Source: Fervidibacter sinensis (GTDB lineage: Bacteria > Armatimonadota > Fervidibacteria > Fervidibacterales > Fervidibacteraceae). From it: a stretch of 64,000 nt of DNA. A program made the translations under genes and the position numbers. Position 1 is the first letter of the stretch, and each line of letters begins with the position of its first letter. The notes beneath the pieces are model-generated. The model saw only the letters and a program-made list of their open reading frames with translations, did not search any database and was not told where the DNA came from. Shown piece after piece: positions 49,281 through 57,388 of the stretch. The DNA lies in assembly GCA_032161045.1 (NCBI GenBank), contig JAVHTH010000013.1; one strand, given 5' to 3'.

Positions 49281-51818
49281 ATGCGGATTTTGTTGGTGGT
49301 AGTGGCGTTGGGATTGGTAACTTTTTCGTCCGTTGCACAAACTCCGAAACCTTTCACTGATTGGCTTATCTGCGGTCCATTCCCCTTTGAGCGCAGTTTG
49401 CAGCAGTTTTTGACCGACTACCTAACTGAACATGGTGGCGAGGCGAACATCCAACCGAGGGAAGGCATGGCTCACAATGTCAAAGGACTTGGCAAGGTGA
49501 CTTGGCGGCGACACCACGCACCCGATGGAATTTTGGATTTTGTATCGCTGATGGCAAAACAAGTGGGCGAAGAAAGACCGAAGTTTTGGCAACTTCGCTA
49601 CGGGCTCGCTTACGCCTACACGGAAATCATAAGTGACCGCCCGCAACGAGCGTTGCTTCTACTCGGCAGCGAAGATTGGCTTGCTGTTTGGCTCAATGGC
49701 GAACTGGTGCATGAAAATTTCGTCTCTCGTCACTGTGTTCCCGACAGAGATGCCGTTTTGGTCAATTTGCGCAAAGGCACGAACCGGTTGCTCGTCAAAG
49801 TCGCTCGCATCGCAGGTAGTTGGGGAGTTTCGGCAAAAATCGTTGTGCCTATTGAGCGCAAAATTTTTGTCAAGACCGAGCGTTACAACTCATGCCCACC
49901 TGATGGCAATATGTTCTTGCCGGAAATCCGCGAGGGCGAGACCATCCCCGTTTGGGGCTACTTGACGGTCGTGAACATGAGCGAACAAACTTTGCCCTTT
50001 GTTTCAGCGCAAGTGAGGGAGAACGAATGGTTCGTTGAAGCGAGTGAGCAAATTGGCAAATTAGGTTCGGGCGAAAGTTCACAGTTGCCTTTCCTTGTTG
50101 CGCCCAAGCGACCGCTCAGATCCGATGAAAAACCGCATCTGCATCTCGTCGTGAGGACGACGGGTGAGCAACAAGAATTTGATTTGCCCATCACTGTGCG
50201 TCGCAAAGATGAGCCGTTTTTCACGACTCACCGTTCCCGTATTGACGGTTCAGTGCAACCGATGACTTTGCTCGTCCCGCCCAATTATGACCCACAGCGC
50301 CCTTATCCGCTCGTCGTCGCTTTGCACGGCTATAAAGGTTGTCTGATCGGTCACGCATTTTCTGTCAAGCCCGATTTCATCATCGTTGCACCGCACGGGC
50401 GTGGGCAAAATTTCTATCGGGATTTCAGTGAAGTTGATGTTTTTGAGGCGATGGAAGAGGTCAAGCAACGCTACCGAATTGACGGCGAACGCACCTACCT
50501 GACAGGTCACTCAATGGGCGGTGGTGGGACTTTTAGGCTTGCAACTCGTTACCCCCATTTTTGGGCTGCAGTTGTGCCAATGGCTTCCGGTGGACCGCTA
50601 CCCTTTGACTGGCTCAAAAACTTGCTTCATGTCCCGACCCTTTTCTATCACGGCAGCGAGGACGAAGTTGTCCCTGTCCAGATGGCGCGTCAAACAGCCA
50701 ATTACATCCGCCAACTTGGTTACAACTTCCGCTACGAAGAAGTTGAGGGCAAGCCGCACTGGTGGGGTGTTGACTTCCCCGAAATGTTTGACTTCTTTGC
50801 CAAACACCGGCTCGTGAAATCCCCTGACCGAATCGTCTTCTGGACAAATGACCCACGAGCAAATCGCGCTTATTGGATTGAAATCGCCGATTTTGAGGAT
50901 TACACGAAGCCCGCAAGTATAGAGGCTGGGACGCAGGACGAGGGACGGGGGACGAGGTTGGTTCTGAAGACCGAAAATGTGAGCGAAGTTGTGCTGAATT
51001 TGCGTGAAGCGCCAAAAAGTTTTAGGCAATTTCCGTTGCTTGTGGATTGGAATGGGTGCACTGCGATTGTAACGAAGGAGACAACTCCTGATACTTTGCG
51101 GTTGAAATTGAAACCGCCTTTGGTGGGCGTTGCCGTTGAAGTTCATGGGCAAACTCGCTACTGGCAATGGCAGCAAGATAGTGTCCCCGTCTCCGTTGAG
51201 GTAGACACAAATCAAGTGGCTGTCGCTCTTGACTTGAGGACATCAAATGGGAGGTTGAGTCTTGAGGACAGTGCTACCCCTAAGATGCCCAAGAAATGCG
51301 GTCCTGTTGCCGATGTCTTCACAGCACCTTTCGTTGTCGTCTACGACGCCGAGAGCAGTGCTGCTAAGTTGGCAGTAAGTAAGTTCCAGCACTGGTGGCA
51401 AAACCAAGCACTTGGAGTTTGTCAAACGATTGCGCTTCGCGATATTGGAGAATTGCAGCGCTTGATGGTGGCTTCTGACAAGCACTTGGTTGTTTTCCAA
51501 AAAGTGGCTGCTGGCACTCGCTTTGGCGACATCGTTTTTGAGCGCGATAGTGTTAGGGTTGGCAAGCAACGCTTTACTGGCAAGGCAATTGCAGTTCGTG
51601 CCCTTTTGCCCAACCCGTTCAGTCAGCGAGGTTACTTGCTACTGAACGCAAGCACAAGCGAAGATGGGTTGAGACTTTTGGCTCGCGTCCCAATAGACAT
51701 TGGGCGACCATACGATTACTTGGTCGTTGACGAACGCTTCATCAAAGAAGGCGTCAAGGGCATTTTGGCGGTTGGGCAGTGGTCGCGGAATTGGAAAGCG
51801 CAAAGCAACCCCAATTAA
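49281..51818 (+). CDS. Secreted alpha/beta-hydrolase (esterase) with sugar-binding-like module
   Basis: 845 residues: signal (MRILLVVVALGLVTFSSVAQ), an N-terminal beta module ('DWLICGPFPFERSL', 'LLLGSEDWLAVWLNGELVHENF'), a long linker, then an esterase domain with 'YPLVVALHGYKG', nucleophile Ser411 in TGHSMGGGG, 'FYHGSEDEVVP' (Asp) and 'GKPHWWGVDF' (His). A C-terminal beta region follows. An in-frame 7-bp repeat at 50925-50955 encodes AGTQDEGRGTR after the hydrolase domain. It may remove acyl groups from plant polysaccharide. Start from GAGGTG before ATG 49281. Confidence 0.85.
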   Translation: MRILLVVVALGLVTFSSVAQTPKPFTDWLICGPFPFERSLQQFLTDYLTEHGGEANIQPREGMAHNVKGLGKVTWRRHHAPDGILDFVSLMAKQVGEERPKFWQLRYGLAYAYTEIISDRPQRALLLLGSEDWLAVWLNGELVHENFVSRHCVPDRDAVLVNLRKGTNRLLVKVARIAGSWGVSAKIVVPIERKIFVKTERYNSCPPDGNMFLPEIREGETIPVWGYLTVVNMSEQTLPFVSAQVRENEWFVEASEQIGKLGSGESSQLPFLVAPKRPLRSDEKPHLHLVVRTTGEQQEFDLPITVRRKDEPFFTTHRSRIDGSVQPMTLLVPPNYDPQRPYPLVVALHGYKGCLIGHAFSVKPDFIIVAPHGRGQNFYRDFSEVDVFEAMEEVKQRYRIDGERTYLTGHSMGGGGTFRLATRYPHFWAAVVPMASGGPLPFDWLKNLLHVPTLFYHGSEDEVVPVQMARQTANYIRQLGYNFRYEEVEGKPHWWGVDFPEMFDFFAKHRLVKSPDRIVFWTNDPRANRAYWIEIADFEDYTKPASIEAGTQDEGRGTRLVLKTENVSEVVLNLREAPKSFRQFPLLVDWNGCTAIVTKETTPDTLRLKLKPPLVGVAVEVHGQTRYWQWQQDSVPVSVEVDTNQVAVALDLRTSNGRLSLEDSATPKMPKKCGPVADVFTAPFVVVYDAESSAAKLAVSKFQHWWQNQALGVCQTIALRDIGELQRLMVASDKHLVVFQKVAAGTRFGDIVFERDSVRVGKQRFTGKAIAVRALLPNPFSQRGYLLLNASTSEDGLRLLARVPIDIGRPYDYLVVDERFIKEGVKGILAVGQWSRNWKAQSNPN
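50925..50955 (+). repeat. 7-bp tandem repeat inside the esterase gene
   Basis: CTGGGAC, GCAGGAC, GAGGGAC, GGGGGAC in frame, at the end of the hydrolase domain. Same unit as at 13896. Confidence 0.82.
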
Positions 51819-51882
51819 CGGTTTACGCCGCTTTTACGCCACAATTAGGAATGGCGACAAGTTTGAAAGGAGGCAGGAAAAA

Positions 51883-52914
51883 ATGGCGGAGCGGAAAGTT
51901 CGGGTTGGTGTCGTGAGTTTGGAGCATGTCCACGCCCCGGGGTTAATTCGCGCGTTTCAAGAACATCCGAAAGCGGAGGTCGTAGCCATTGCCCACGAAA
52001 ATTTGGATGAGGCTCAAAGGGTCTCCGAGCAGTTTCAAATCCCACGCGTTTACTTGAGCCTTGAGACAATGCTTGATAAAGAGCCGCTTGATGCGGTTTT
52101 GTGCTGCGCCGCAAATTCAAAGCATGCTTCAATCGCTGAACTCGTCTTGGCGAAAGGTTTACCGATGCTGGTTGAAAAGCCGATGAGCGCGACAGTCGCA
52201 GAAGCGCGTCGGATGCTCCTTGCTGCTCAAAAGTCAGACACAATTTTGATGGTCAACTACCCCACCACTTGGAACCCTGCGTTTCACAAAGTCAAGCAAC
52301 TGCTTGACGACGGTGCAGTTGGTCAACCCGTCTACTTCCGCTGGCGGGCAGGGCATAGAGGTCCACTTGCCGGATTGCCACCGGAGCGACAAGCGAGATC
52401 ATGGTGGCATCAACGCTTACTCGGCGGTGGTGCTTTACTTGACTTTTGTTGCTATGGCGCAAACATTTCGCTTTGGTGGTTTGGGCAAATGCCATTGAGC
52501 GTCATCGGCGTCGCCGATAGGTTGGCGAAACCTTTCGGTGACGCTGAAGATAACGCTGTCCTTGTTGCACGCTATCCAAACGCATTTGCCGTTTTGGAAG
52601 CATCATGGAGTCAAGGCGGTTCAATTCCCGGCGGTCCATTCGTCGTCGGGACTGAAGGGGCATTGACAGTCACTCAACGAGAAGGGCAAACAGGGGTCTT
52701 GCTAACTCGCGATGGCAAAGAAGAGTTCATCGCAGCCGACCCGCTCCCCGAGCACTTCCGAAGCGGCATTCACCATTTCTTGTCAGCGCTGCTTGAAGGG
52801 ACACATCTGCACGAAACGGTTTCGCCAGAGTTCAATGTCAGCGTGCAAGCGATTCTGGAAGCGGGTATGATCGCTGCACGAACAGGAACGGCTGTCAACC
52901 CGAGGCTGCTTTAA
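51883..52914 (+). CDS. Gfo/Idh/MocA family oxidoreductase (3)
   Basis: 343 residues: 'VRVGVVSLEHVHAPGLIRAFQEHPKAEVVAIAHEN' (Rossmann, with Ser-Leu-Glu instead of the usual Gly-x-Gly), 'DAVLCCAANSKHASIAELVLAKGLPMLVEKPMSATVAEARRML', then 'GALLDFCCYGANISLWWFG'. Start 51883 follows AAAGGAGGCAGG; the longer frame is a shadow over the esterase end. Substrate unknown. Confidence 0.9.
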   Translation: MAERKVRVGVVSLEHVHAPGLIRAFQEHPKAEVVAIAHENLDEAQRVSEQFQIPRVYLSLETMLDKEPLDAVLCCAANSKHASIAELVLAKGLPMLVEKPMSATVAEARRMLLAAQKSDTILMVNYPTTWNPAFHKVKQLLDDGAVGQPVYFRWRAGHRGPLAGLPPERQARSWWHQRLLGGGALLDFCCYGANISLWWFGQMPLSVIGVADRLAKPFGDAEDNAVLVARYPNAFAVLEASWSQGGSIPGGPFVVGTEGALTVTQREGQTGVLLTRDGKEEFIAADPLPEHFRSGIHHFLSALLEGTHLHETVSPEFNVSVQAILEAGMIAARTGTAVNPRLL

Positions 52915-52941
52915 TGAGTGCGGAGTGCAAAGCATATTTTG

Positions 52942-53115
52942 GGAGGGCGAGGTTCCTGCCGAGCCCCAAATGGTTGCGAAGTGCGGGGTGCAGAGTTGAC
53001 AAAGTGCATGAAAATTTCGGCAAATCAATGGGTAGACAAATGGGAAGACCAGCGATCGGAATTTGAACATGCACGCTTGCACGCCTACACGCTTGCACGC
53101 AACTTAACGCGCAAC
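52942..53115 (+). repeat. GGAGGGCGAGG-type unit and GCACGCTT octamers
   Basis: GGAGGGCGAGGTTCCTGCCG then AGCC (52942-52965), and four octamers GCACGCTT, GCACGCCT, ACACGCTT, GCACGCAA at 53071-53102. This 237-bp gap between genes shows no ORF of its own. Confidence 0.7.
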
Positions 53116-53151
53116 GAACTAAATCCGCCGTAAAAAGGCGGGTGATGAAAG

Positions 53152-54045
53152 ATGGTGAGACGAGCGTTGGTCGCAGGTATGTTTTACGCCGGTGACCCCA
53201 ACGGGCTCAAGCGACAACTGCAGGAGTGTTTCACCCATCGCCTCGGTCCCGGCTATATTCCAAAACCGAACGAGCAAGGACAAAGGCGCATCATCGGTTT
53301 AGTTGCACCCCATGCGGGTTACATTTATTCGGGCATGACTGCTGCAAAGGCATATACAGCGTTAGCGGAAGATGGAATCCCACAAGTTGCGGTGATTCTC
53401 GCTCCCGCTCACTATAGCCCGGGAGCCCCGTTCGCTGTCTGGACGAGAGGTCAATGGGAAACGCCCATTGGCGACTTGACAGTTGATGAAGAACTTGCAA
53501 CCGAGTTGGCAAAGGCTGGAGGCGGTTTCCGGGAAGATTTTGAGCCACACTTGGGAGGTTACAGCCGATTTGAACGCCCAACCTTTGGTTATGGCGAACA
53601 CTCAATTGAAGTCCAACTACCGTTCCTGAAATTCGTCTTCGGCGAAAAAGCCCCTGCTATTGTGCCTATATGTGTGTCAAGTCACGATTTCGCTCAACTT
53701 CGCAAAGGTGGCGAAATTATCGCCAATTTGATTTCCCGCTTGCAGCGCGATGCCGTCATCATTGCCAGTTGCGACTTCACCCACTACGAACCCCACGCAG
53801 TTGCAGAGGTTCACGACCGTGAGGCGTTGAACCGAATAATCGCTCTTGACAGCGATGGTTTGTGGCAAACTATCAGGCGATACCCAAGCCAGTCCGATGT
53901 CTTGGTGGCTATTCCGATGATTGAAGCGAGCAAACAACTTGGTGCGACGAAGGGCGAACTGCTTGGCTACAGCACTTCTGGCAGCGTCACAGGCGACATG
54001 GCACAAGTCGTCGGTTACGGGGCAGCAGCAATCCTTCGTGAGTGA
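53152..54045 (+). CDS. AmmeMemoRadiSam system protein B (Memo-like)
   Basis: 297 residues: 'ALVAGMFYAGDPNGLKRQLQECF', 'GLVAPHAGYIYSGMTAAKAY', 'VILAPAHYSPGAPFAVWTRGQWETPIGDLTVDEELA', 'EHSIEVQLPFLKFVF', 'VIIASCDFTHYEPH'. These match Memo proteins, homologues of extradiol dioxygenases that bind a metal with His, His, Cys-region residues and Asp. Bacterial Memo is normally paired with AMMECR1 and a radical SAM protein; neither adjoins it here. It opens a three-gene operon with a lipoprotein and a PfkB kinase (gaps 17 and 13 bp). Confidence 0.92.
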   Translation: MVRRALVAGMFYAGDPNGLKRQLQECFTHRLGPGYIPKPNEQGQRRIIGLVAPHAGYIYSGMTAAKAYTALAEDGIPQVAVILAPAHYSPGAPFAVWTRGQWETPIGDLTVDEELATELAKAGGGFREDFEPHLGGYSRFERPTFGYGEHSIEVQLPFLKFVFGEKAPAIVPICVSSHDFAQLRKGGEIIANLISRLQRDAVIIASCDFTHYEPHAVAEVHDREALNRIIALDSDGLWQTIRRYPSQSDVLVAIPMIEASKQLGATKGELLGYSTSGSVTGDMAQVVGYGAAAILRE

Positions 54046-54062
54046 GAAGGAGGGAACGCACG

Positions 54063-54923
54063 ATGCGATGGCTAATTTGCGTTGGAACGATTTCTCTTTT
54101 GTTCATCGCGGGGTGCGAAAGAGTTAAAAGGGGTGAGGTTGAAGTTGCTGTTCAACCACCGAAAGCACCAATAGCGAAGGTCAAGCCGAAAGTGCCGAGA
54201 GAGGAAAAACCAACTCAACCTGAAGCCCCAACGAAGGAGCAACCACCTGCACCTGAAACTGCTGTTGCGGAAGCACCGCCAACTCAAACTGCTGCACCGG
54301 AAACTGCTGCAACTCCACAGCCAACTACAGTTCAACCACCTGCAACTCAACCTGCACCTAAACCCGAAGTGGCTCAACCAGCAGCACCTGCGATTTCAGA
54401 AACAGTGGCAATGAGTTTCGCTGATGAGGCGAGAAGCGTCCGAGCGAGCGCTGACACTTTGCACAGCCAATTTGACCGCTTGCCCGTCGGCGAAATTAGG
54501 TCAAGGCTCTTGCTTTTGAACCAAGCGGTGAGCGAACTTGAAGTCAGGTCTCCTGCGTTAGTGCTTTGGCGGACAGCATTGCGGTTGGACATCACCAGCA
54601 AAGCGCCTTACCCCGATGTCGCTGCAGCGAGGGCTTGGATTGCACGGGCGAGGGCTCTTCTCACAGAGCAAAAAGTTGGCTTGACAGCATTGGCGAACTC
54701 CGAAGTGGCATTGAAAAACGGTGATTGGAAAGGGGCTACTTCCGCTTTACGCGATGCAGCCACGCGACTGAAAGCAACTGAACAAGCGGAGGCGCTCACA
54801 CAAGCGAGGATGTGCCTACTGAACGCGCTGGAAGCGCTGGAGCGGCAAAAGAACAGTGTCGCGAAGGCAGAGGTCGGTGAGGCGGTCAAAGCACTTGACA
54901 GGTTGATTTCGGTTCTGCCGTGA
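54063..54923 (+). CDS. Lipoprotein with Pro/Ala/Thr-rich stalk and helical C-terminus
   Basis: 286 residues. Lipobox LLFIAGC after a short signal (ATG 54063 has AAGGAGGG upstream), then about 90 residues rich in Pro, Ala, Thr and Gln (a stalk), and a helical domain of about 170 residues with regular Ala/Leu spacing ('VAAARAWIARARALL', 'ATSALRDAATRLKA') that resembles repeats of a TPR-like or four-helix fold. It should sit on the outer side of the inner or outer membrane. No homologue recognised. Confidence 0.75.
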   Translation: MRWLICVGTISLLFIAGCERVKRGEVEVAVQPPKAPIAKVKPKVPREEKPTQPEAPTKEQPPAPETAVAEAPPTQTAAPETAATPQPTTVQPPATQPAPKPEVAQPAAPAISETVAMSFADEARSVRASADTLHSQFDRLPVGEIRSRLLLLNQAVSELEVRSPALVLWRTALRLDITSKAPYPDVAAARAWIARARALLTEQKVGLTALANSEVALKNGDWKGATSALRDAATRLKATEQAEALTQARMCLLNALEALERQKNSVAKAEVGEAVKALDRLISVLP

Positions 54924-54936
54924 ACGGGGGAAGGCA

Positions 54937-55869
54937 ATGAAGGTCGTGACAGTAACTCTCAATCCGGCAGTTGACAAAACTGTTGTTGTGCCGAACTTTC
55001 GCCCCGAAAGGGTCGTTCGTGCGAGTGAAGTTTACATCTACCCTTCGGGCAAAGGCGTTAATGTCGCGAGGGTGTTGGTCAGGCTTGAAGTCCCAGCGAT
55101 TTGCCTTGGTTTCATCGGTGGTCACTTTGGGGCGTTTTTGGCTGAAGGTTTGAGCCGCGAAGGGATTGAACACGACTTCACGACCGTTGCGGACGAAACC
55201 CGCATCAACTTGACAATTCGTGACCCTGAAACTGGCTTGGAAGTTCACTTGGTTGAGCCGGGCGCAAAAGTGACGGAGGAAGATTGGCAAAGGTTCAAAG
55301 CAACTTACGAACGGCATTTGGACGGTGCAAGTTGGGTCGCCCTTTGCGGTTCGCTCCCGCCGGGCGTTCCTGTTGACGCTTACGACCAACTCATCCGCAT
55401 CGCCCATGAAAAAGGTGTCCCTTGCGCCCTTGACTCAAGCGGCGAGGCTTTACGCGAAGGCGTTAAGGCAAAACCTAAACTTGTCAAGCCTAACCGGCAG
55501 GAATTGGCGGAACTGGTTGGCGGTGAATTGAACAGTGATGAAAAATTGCGTTCCGCAATTTTCAAAGTCCACGAACTTGGGGTTGACATCGTTGTAGTTT
55601 CGCTCGGAAAAGAAGGGGCAGTCGGAAGCGATGGGACAGGTGTGTGGAAAGCGACACCGCCATCGGTCAGGGTCGTCAACACGATTGGCTCAGGCGACGC
55701 GCTTTTGGGAGGCTTGATTTTCGCGTTGCTGAAAGAGATGCCTTTTGAAGAAGCGCTAAAATTCGCTGTCGCAACGGGGACAGCCAACACGCTCGTTGAC
55801 GGACCATGCTACATTGACTTGCGAGACCTTCACGAAATTTGGAGCGCAACTTCGGTGCGAAAATTTTGA
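54937..55869 (+). CDS. PfkB-type hexose kinase (1-phosphofructokinase family)
   Basis: 310 residues: 'VTVTLNPAVDKTVVVPNF', 'YPSGKGVNVARVLVRL' (sugar-binding Gly-Lys-Gly), 'LCGSLPPGVPVDAY', 'KPNRQELAELVGGEL', and 'VNTIGSGDALLGGLIFALL' with the catalytic Asp. Matches FruK/PfkB/LacC kinases, which phosphorylate fructose 1-phosphate, fructose 6-phosphate or tagatose 6-phosphate with ATP. Which of these is used cannot be told. Third gene of the Memo operon. Confidence 0.92.
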   Translation: MKVVTVTLNPAVDKTVVVPNFRPERVVRASEVYIYPSGKGVNVARVLVRLEVPAICLGFIGGHFGAFLAEGLSREGIEHDFTTVADETRINLTIRDPETGLEVHLVEPGAKVTEEDWQRFKATYERHLDGASWVALCGSLPPGVPVDAYDQLIRIAHEKGVPCALDSSGEALREGVKAKPKLVKPNRQELAELVGGELNSDEKLRSAIFKVHELGVDIVVVSLGKEGAVGSDGTGVWKATPPSVRVVNTIGSGDALLGGLIFALLKEMPFEEALKFAVATGTANTLVDGPCYIDLRDLHEIWSATSVRKF

Positions 55870-56195
55870 AGGGTATAAAACCCTGCCCTACAAGGGAAAT
55901 TCGGCTTGATGTAGGGCGCGGTTTTACACCGCGCCGGAAAAAATTTTGTCGGCAGGGTGTAAAACCCTACCCTACAAGGGGAATTCGGCAAGCCAGAGGC
56001 GTGCCCCCGAGTTCGTCAGTGACTACGGGCTAAAACCCGTAGCATGGATTTTTGCCTTGCAAGAACACAGGATTTCTAAAGAGCCAAGTTTGTAGGGGCA
56101 GGTGAAACCTGTCCGAAAACGATAGGATTTCATTTGCAACCGCATCGGAAGAAGCCAATGGACTTTTGAGAGGGGAATGGAGGCTGATTTGCGAC
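55870..56195. repeat. Cluster of palindromic repeats (three families)
   Basis: TAGGGC-type units at 55870-55891, 55911-55936 and 55950-55974 in alternating orientation; a GGCAAGCCAGAGGCGTGCC unit at 55987-56005; CTACGGGCTAAAACCCGTAG at 56023-56042; a TAGGGGCAGGT-type unit at 56092-56115. No gene. pyrF begins right after. Confidence 0.78.
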
Positions 56196-56894
56196 ATGGA
56201 AGCGAACGAACGAATAATTGTCGCTCTTGATTTTGATGACCGTGAAAGTGCTTTCTCGCTTGTTGACAAGTTGGGCGATTTGGCAATCCGCTACAAAGTC
56301 GGATACAGGTTGTTGACGAGCGCTGGATTTGATGTGCTTGACAAACTTGCCCAAATGGGCAAATGGGTCTTCTGCGACATGAAGTTACATGACATCCCAA
56401 CTACCGTTGCCGGTGCAATCCGCAATCTCGCTGCGAGGCGCATCGGCTCAATTTCGCTCCATGTTTCTGGCGGCAGCGCGATGCTCAAAGCAGCCGTCCA
56501 ATCGGTTCACGACCTTGCCCATCGTCCACAACTTTGGGGAGTGACGGTTTTGACGAGCCTTGACGATTTCGCTGTGCAAAATGAACTGCTCGTCAATTCG
56601 TCCGCTCAAGATCTCGCTGTCCACCTTGCCCGCATTGCCCGATTTTGCGGTTGCGATGGCATTGTAGCATCGGGCAACGAGATTGAGCGGATTAAAGAAA
56701 GTTGTGGTGAAGATTTCGTCGTCGTGGTCCCGGGAGTGCGTCCATCGTGGATAGAACAGCACGACCAAAAACGAATCATCACGCCAAGAGAGGCGATAAA
56801 ACGCGGTGCCGATTTCATCGTCGTTGGGCGAGCCGTCACCGAAGCCGATGACCCGGTGAACGCATTTTTGAGAATCGTTGAAGAAATGGCATGA
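56196..56894 (+). CDS. pyrF: Orotidine 5'-phosphate decarboxylase
   Basis: 232 residues: 'IIVALDFDDRESAFSLVDKLGDLAIRYKVGYRLLTSAG', catalytic D-x-K-x-x-D in FCDMKLHDIPTTV, 'VTVLTSLDDF' and 'VVVPGVRPSW' and 'GADFIVVGRAVTEADDP' (phosphate site). It makes UMP from OMP in pyrimidine synthesis. The first ATG (56196) has only GGAGG at 12 nt; a TTG at 56166 is in frame but lies in the repeat border. No other pyr gene is near. Confidence 0.95.
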   Translation: MEANERIIVALDFDDRESAFSLVDKLGDLAIRYKVGYRLLTSAGFDVLDKLAQMGKWVFCDMKLHDIPTTVAGAIRNLAARRIGSISLHVSGGSAMLKAAVQSVHDLAHRPQLWGVTVLTSLDDFAVQNELLVNSSAQDLAVHLARIARFCGCDGIVASGNEIERIKESCGEDFVVVVPGVRPSWIEQHDQKRIITPREAIKRGADFIVVGRAVTEADDPVNAFLRIVEEMA

Positions 56895-57388
56895 ATTGGT
56901 TTTGCGATCATCGCGTGGAATGCCATCCATGCTGCGGGCTTTAGACCGTGTAGGGGCAGATGGAATCTGCCCGCTTTTTCGGGCGCATTTCATGCGCCCC
57001 TACAAAACGACAAGGTAGGGGCAGATGAAATCTGCCCGCTTTTTCTGGTGCATTTCGTGCACCCCTGCGTTTTCGCCGAATAAATTCGGTGCTCATTCTC
57101 TTCGTCATCAACCACTACTACAGCCCCATGCTACAGGCTTTAGCCTGTAGTCGTTGACGAGTTTTTGAGCGCCAACTTTGGTTGGCGAATTTTTTCGTCA
57201 TTCATCCCCTTGAGGGGATGGCAAATTGCAAAAGTAGGGCACGGTTTTACACCGTGCCGACTAAACCCCAATGCTGACAAAACTCCATTACCGTTAAGGG
57301 AAGTCGGCGGGGTTTAAAACCCCGCCCTACCTTTTCATCACCAGTTTTGAAGGATTTCCCTGAAGCCGAAGAAATTGCCTGAAAACCT
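56895..57388. repeat. Repeat-only intergenic region with tandem nested palindromes
   Basis: Two tandem copies (56950-57002, 57015-57068) of a nested palindrome: TAGGGGCAGATGAAATCTGC + CCGCTTTTTC + GGGCGCATTTCATGCGCCCC. Then CTACAGGCTTTAGCCTGTAG (57131-57150), GCCAACTTTGGTTGGC (57171-57186), CATCCCCTTGAGGGGATG (57203-57220), and two facing TAGGGC-type units (57235-57259, 57304-57330). No gene. Confidence 0.82.
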
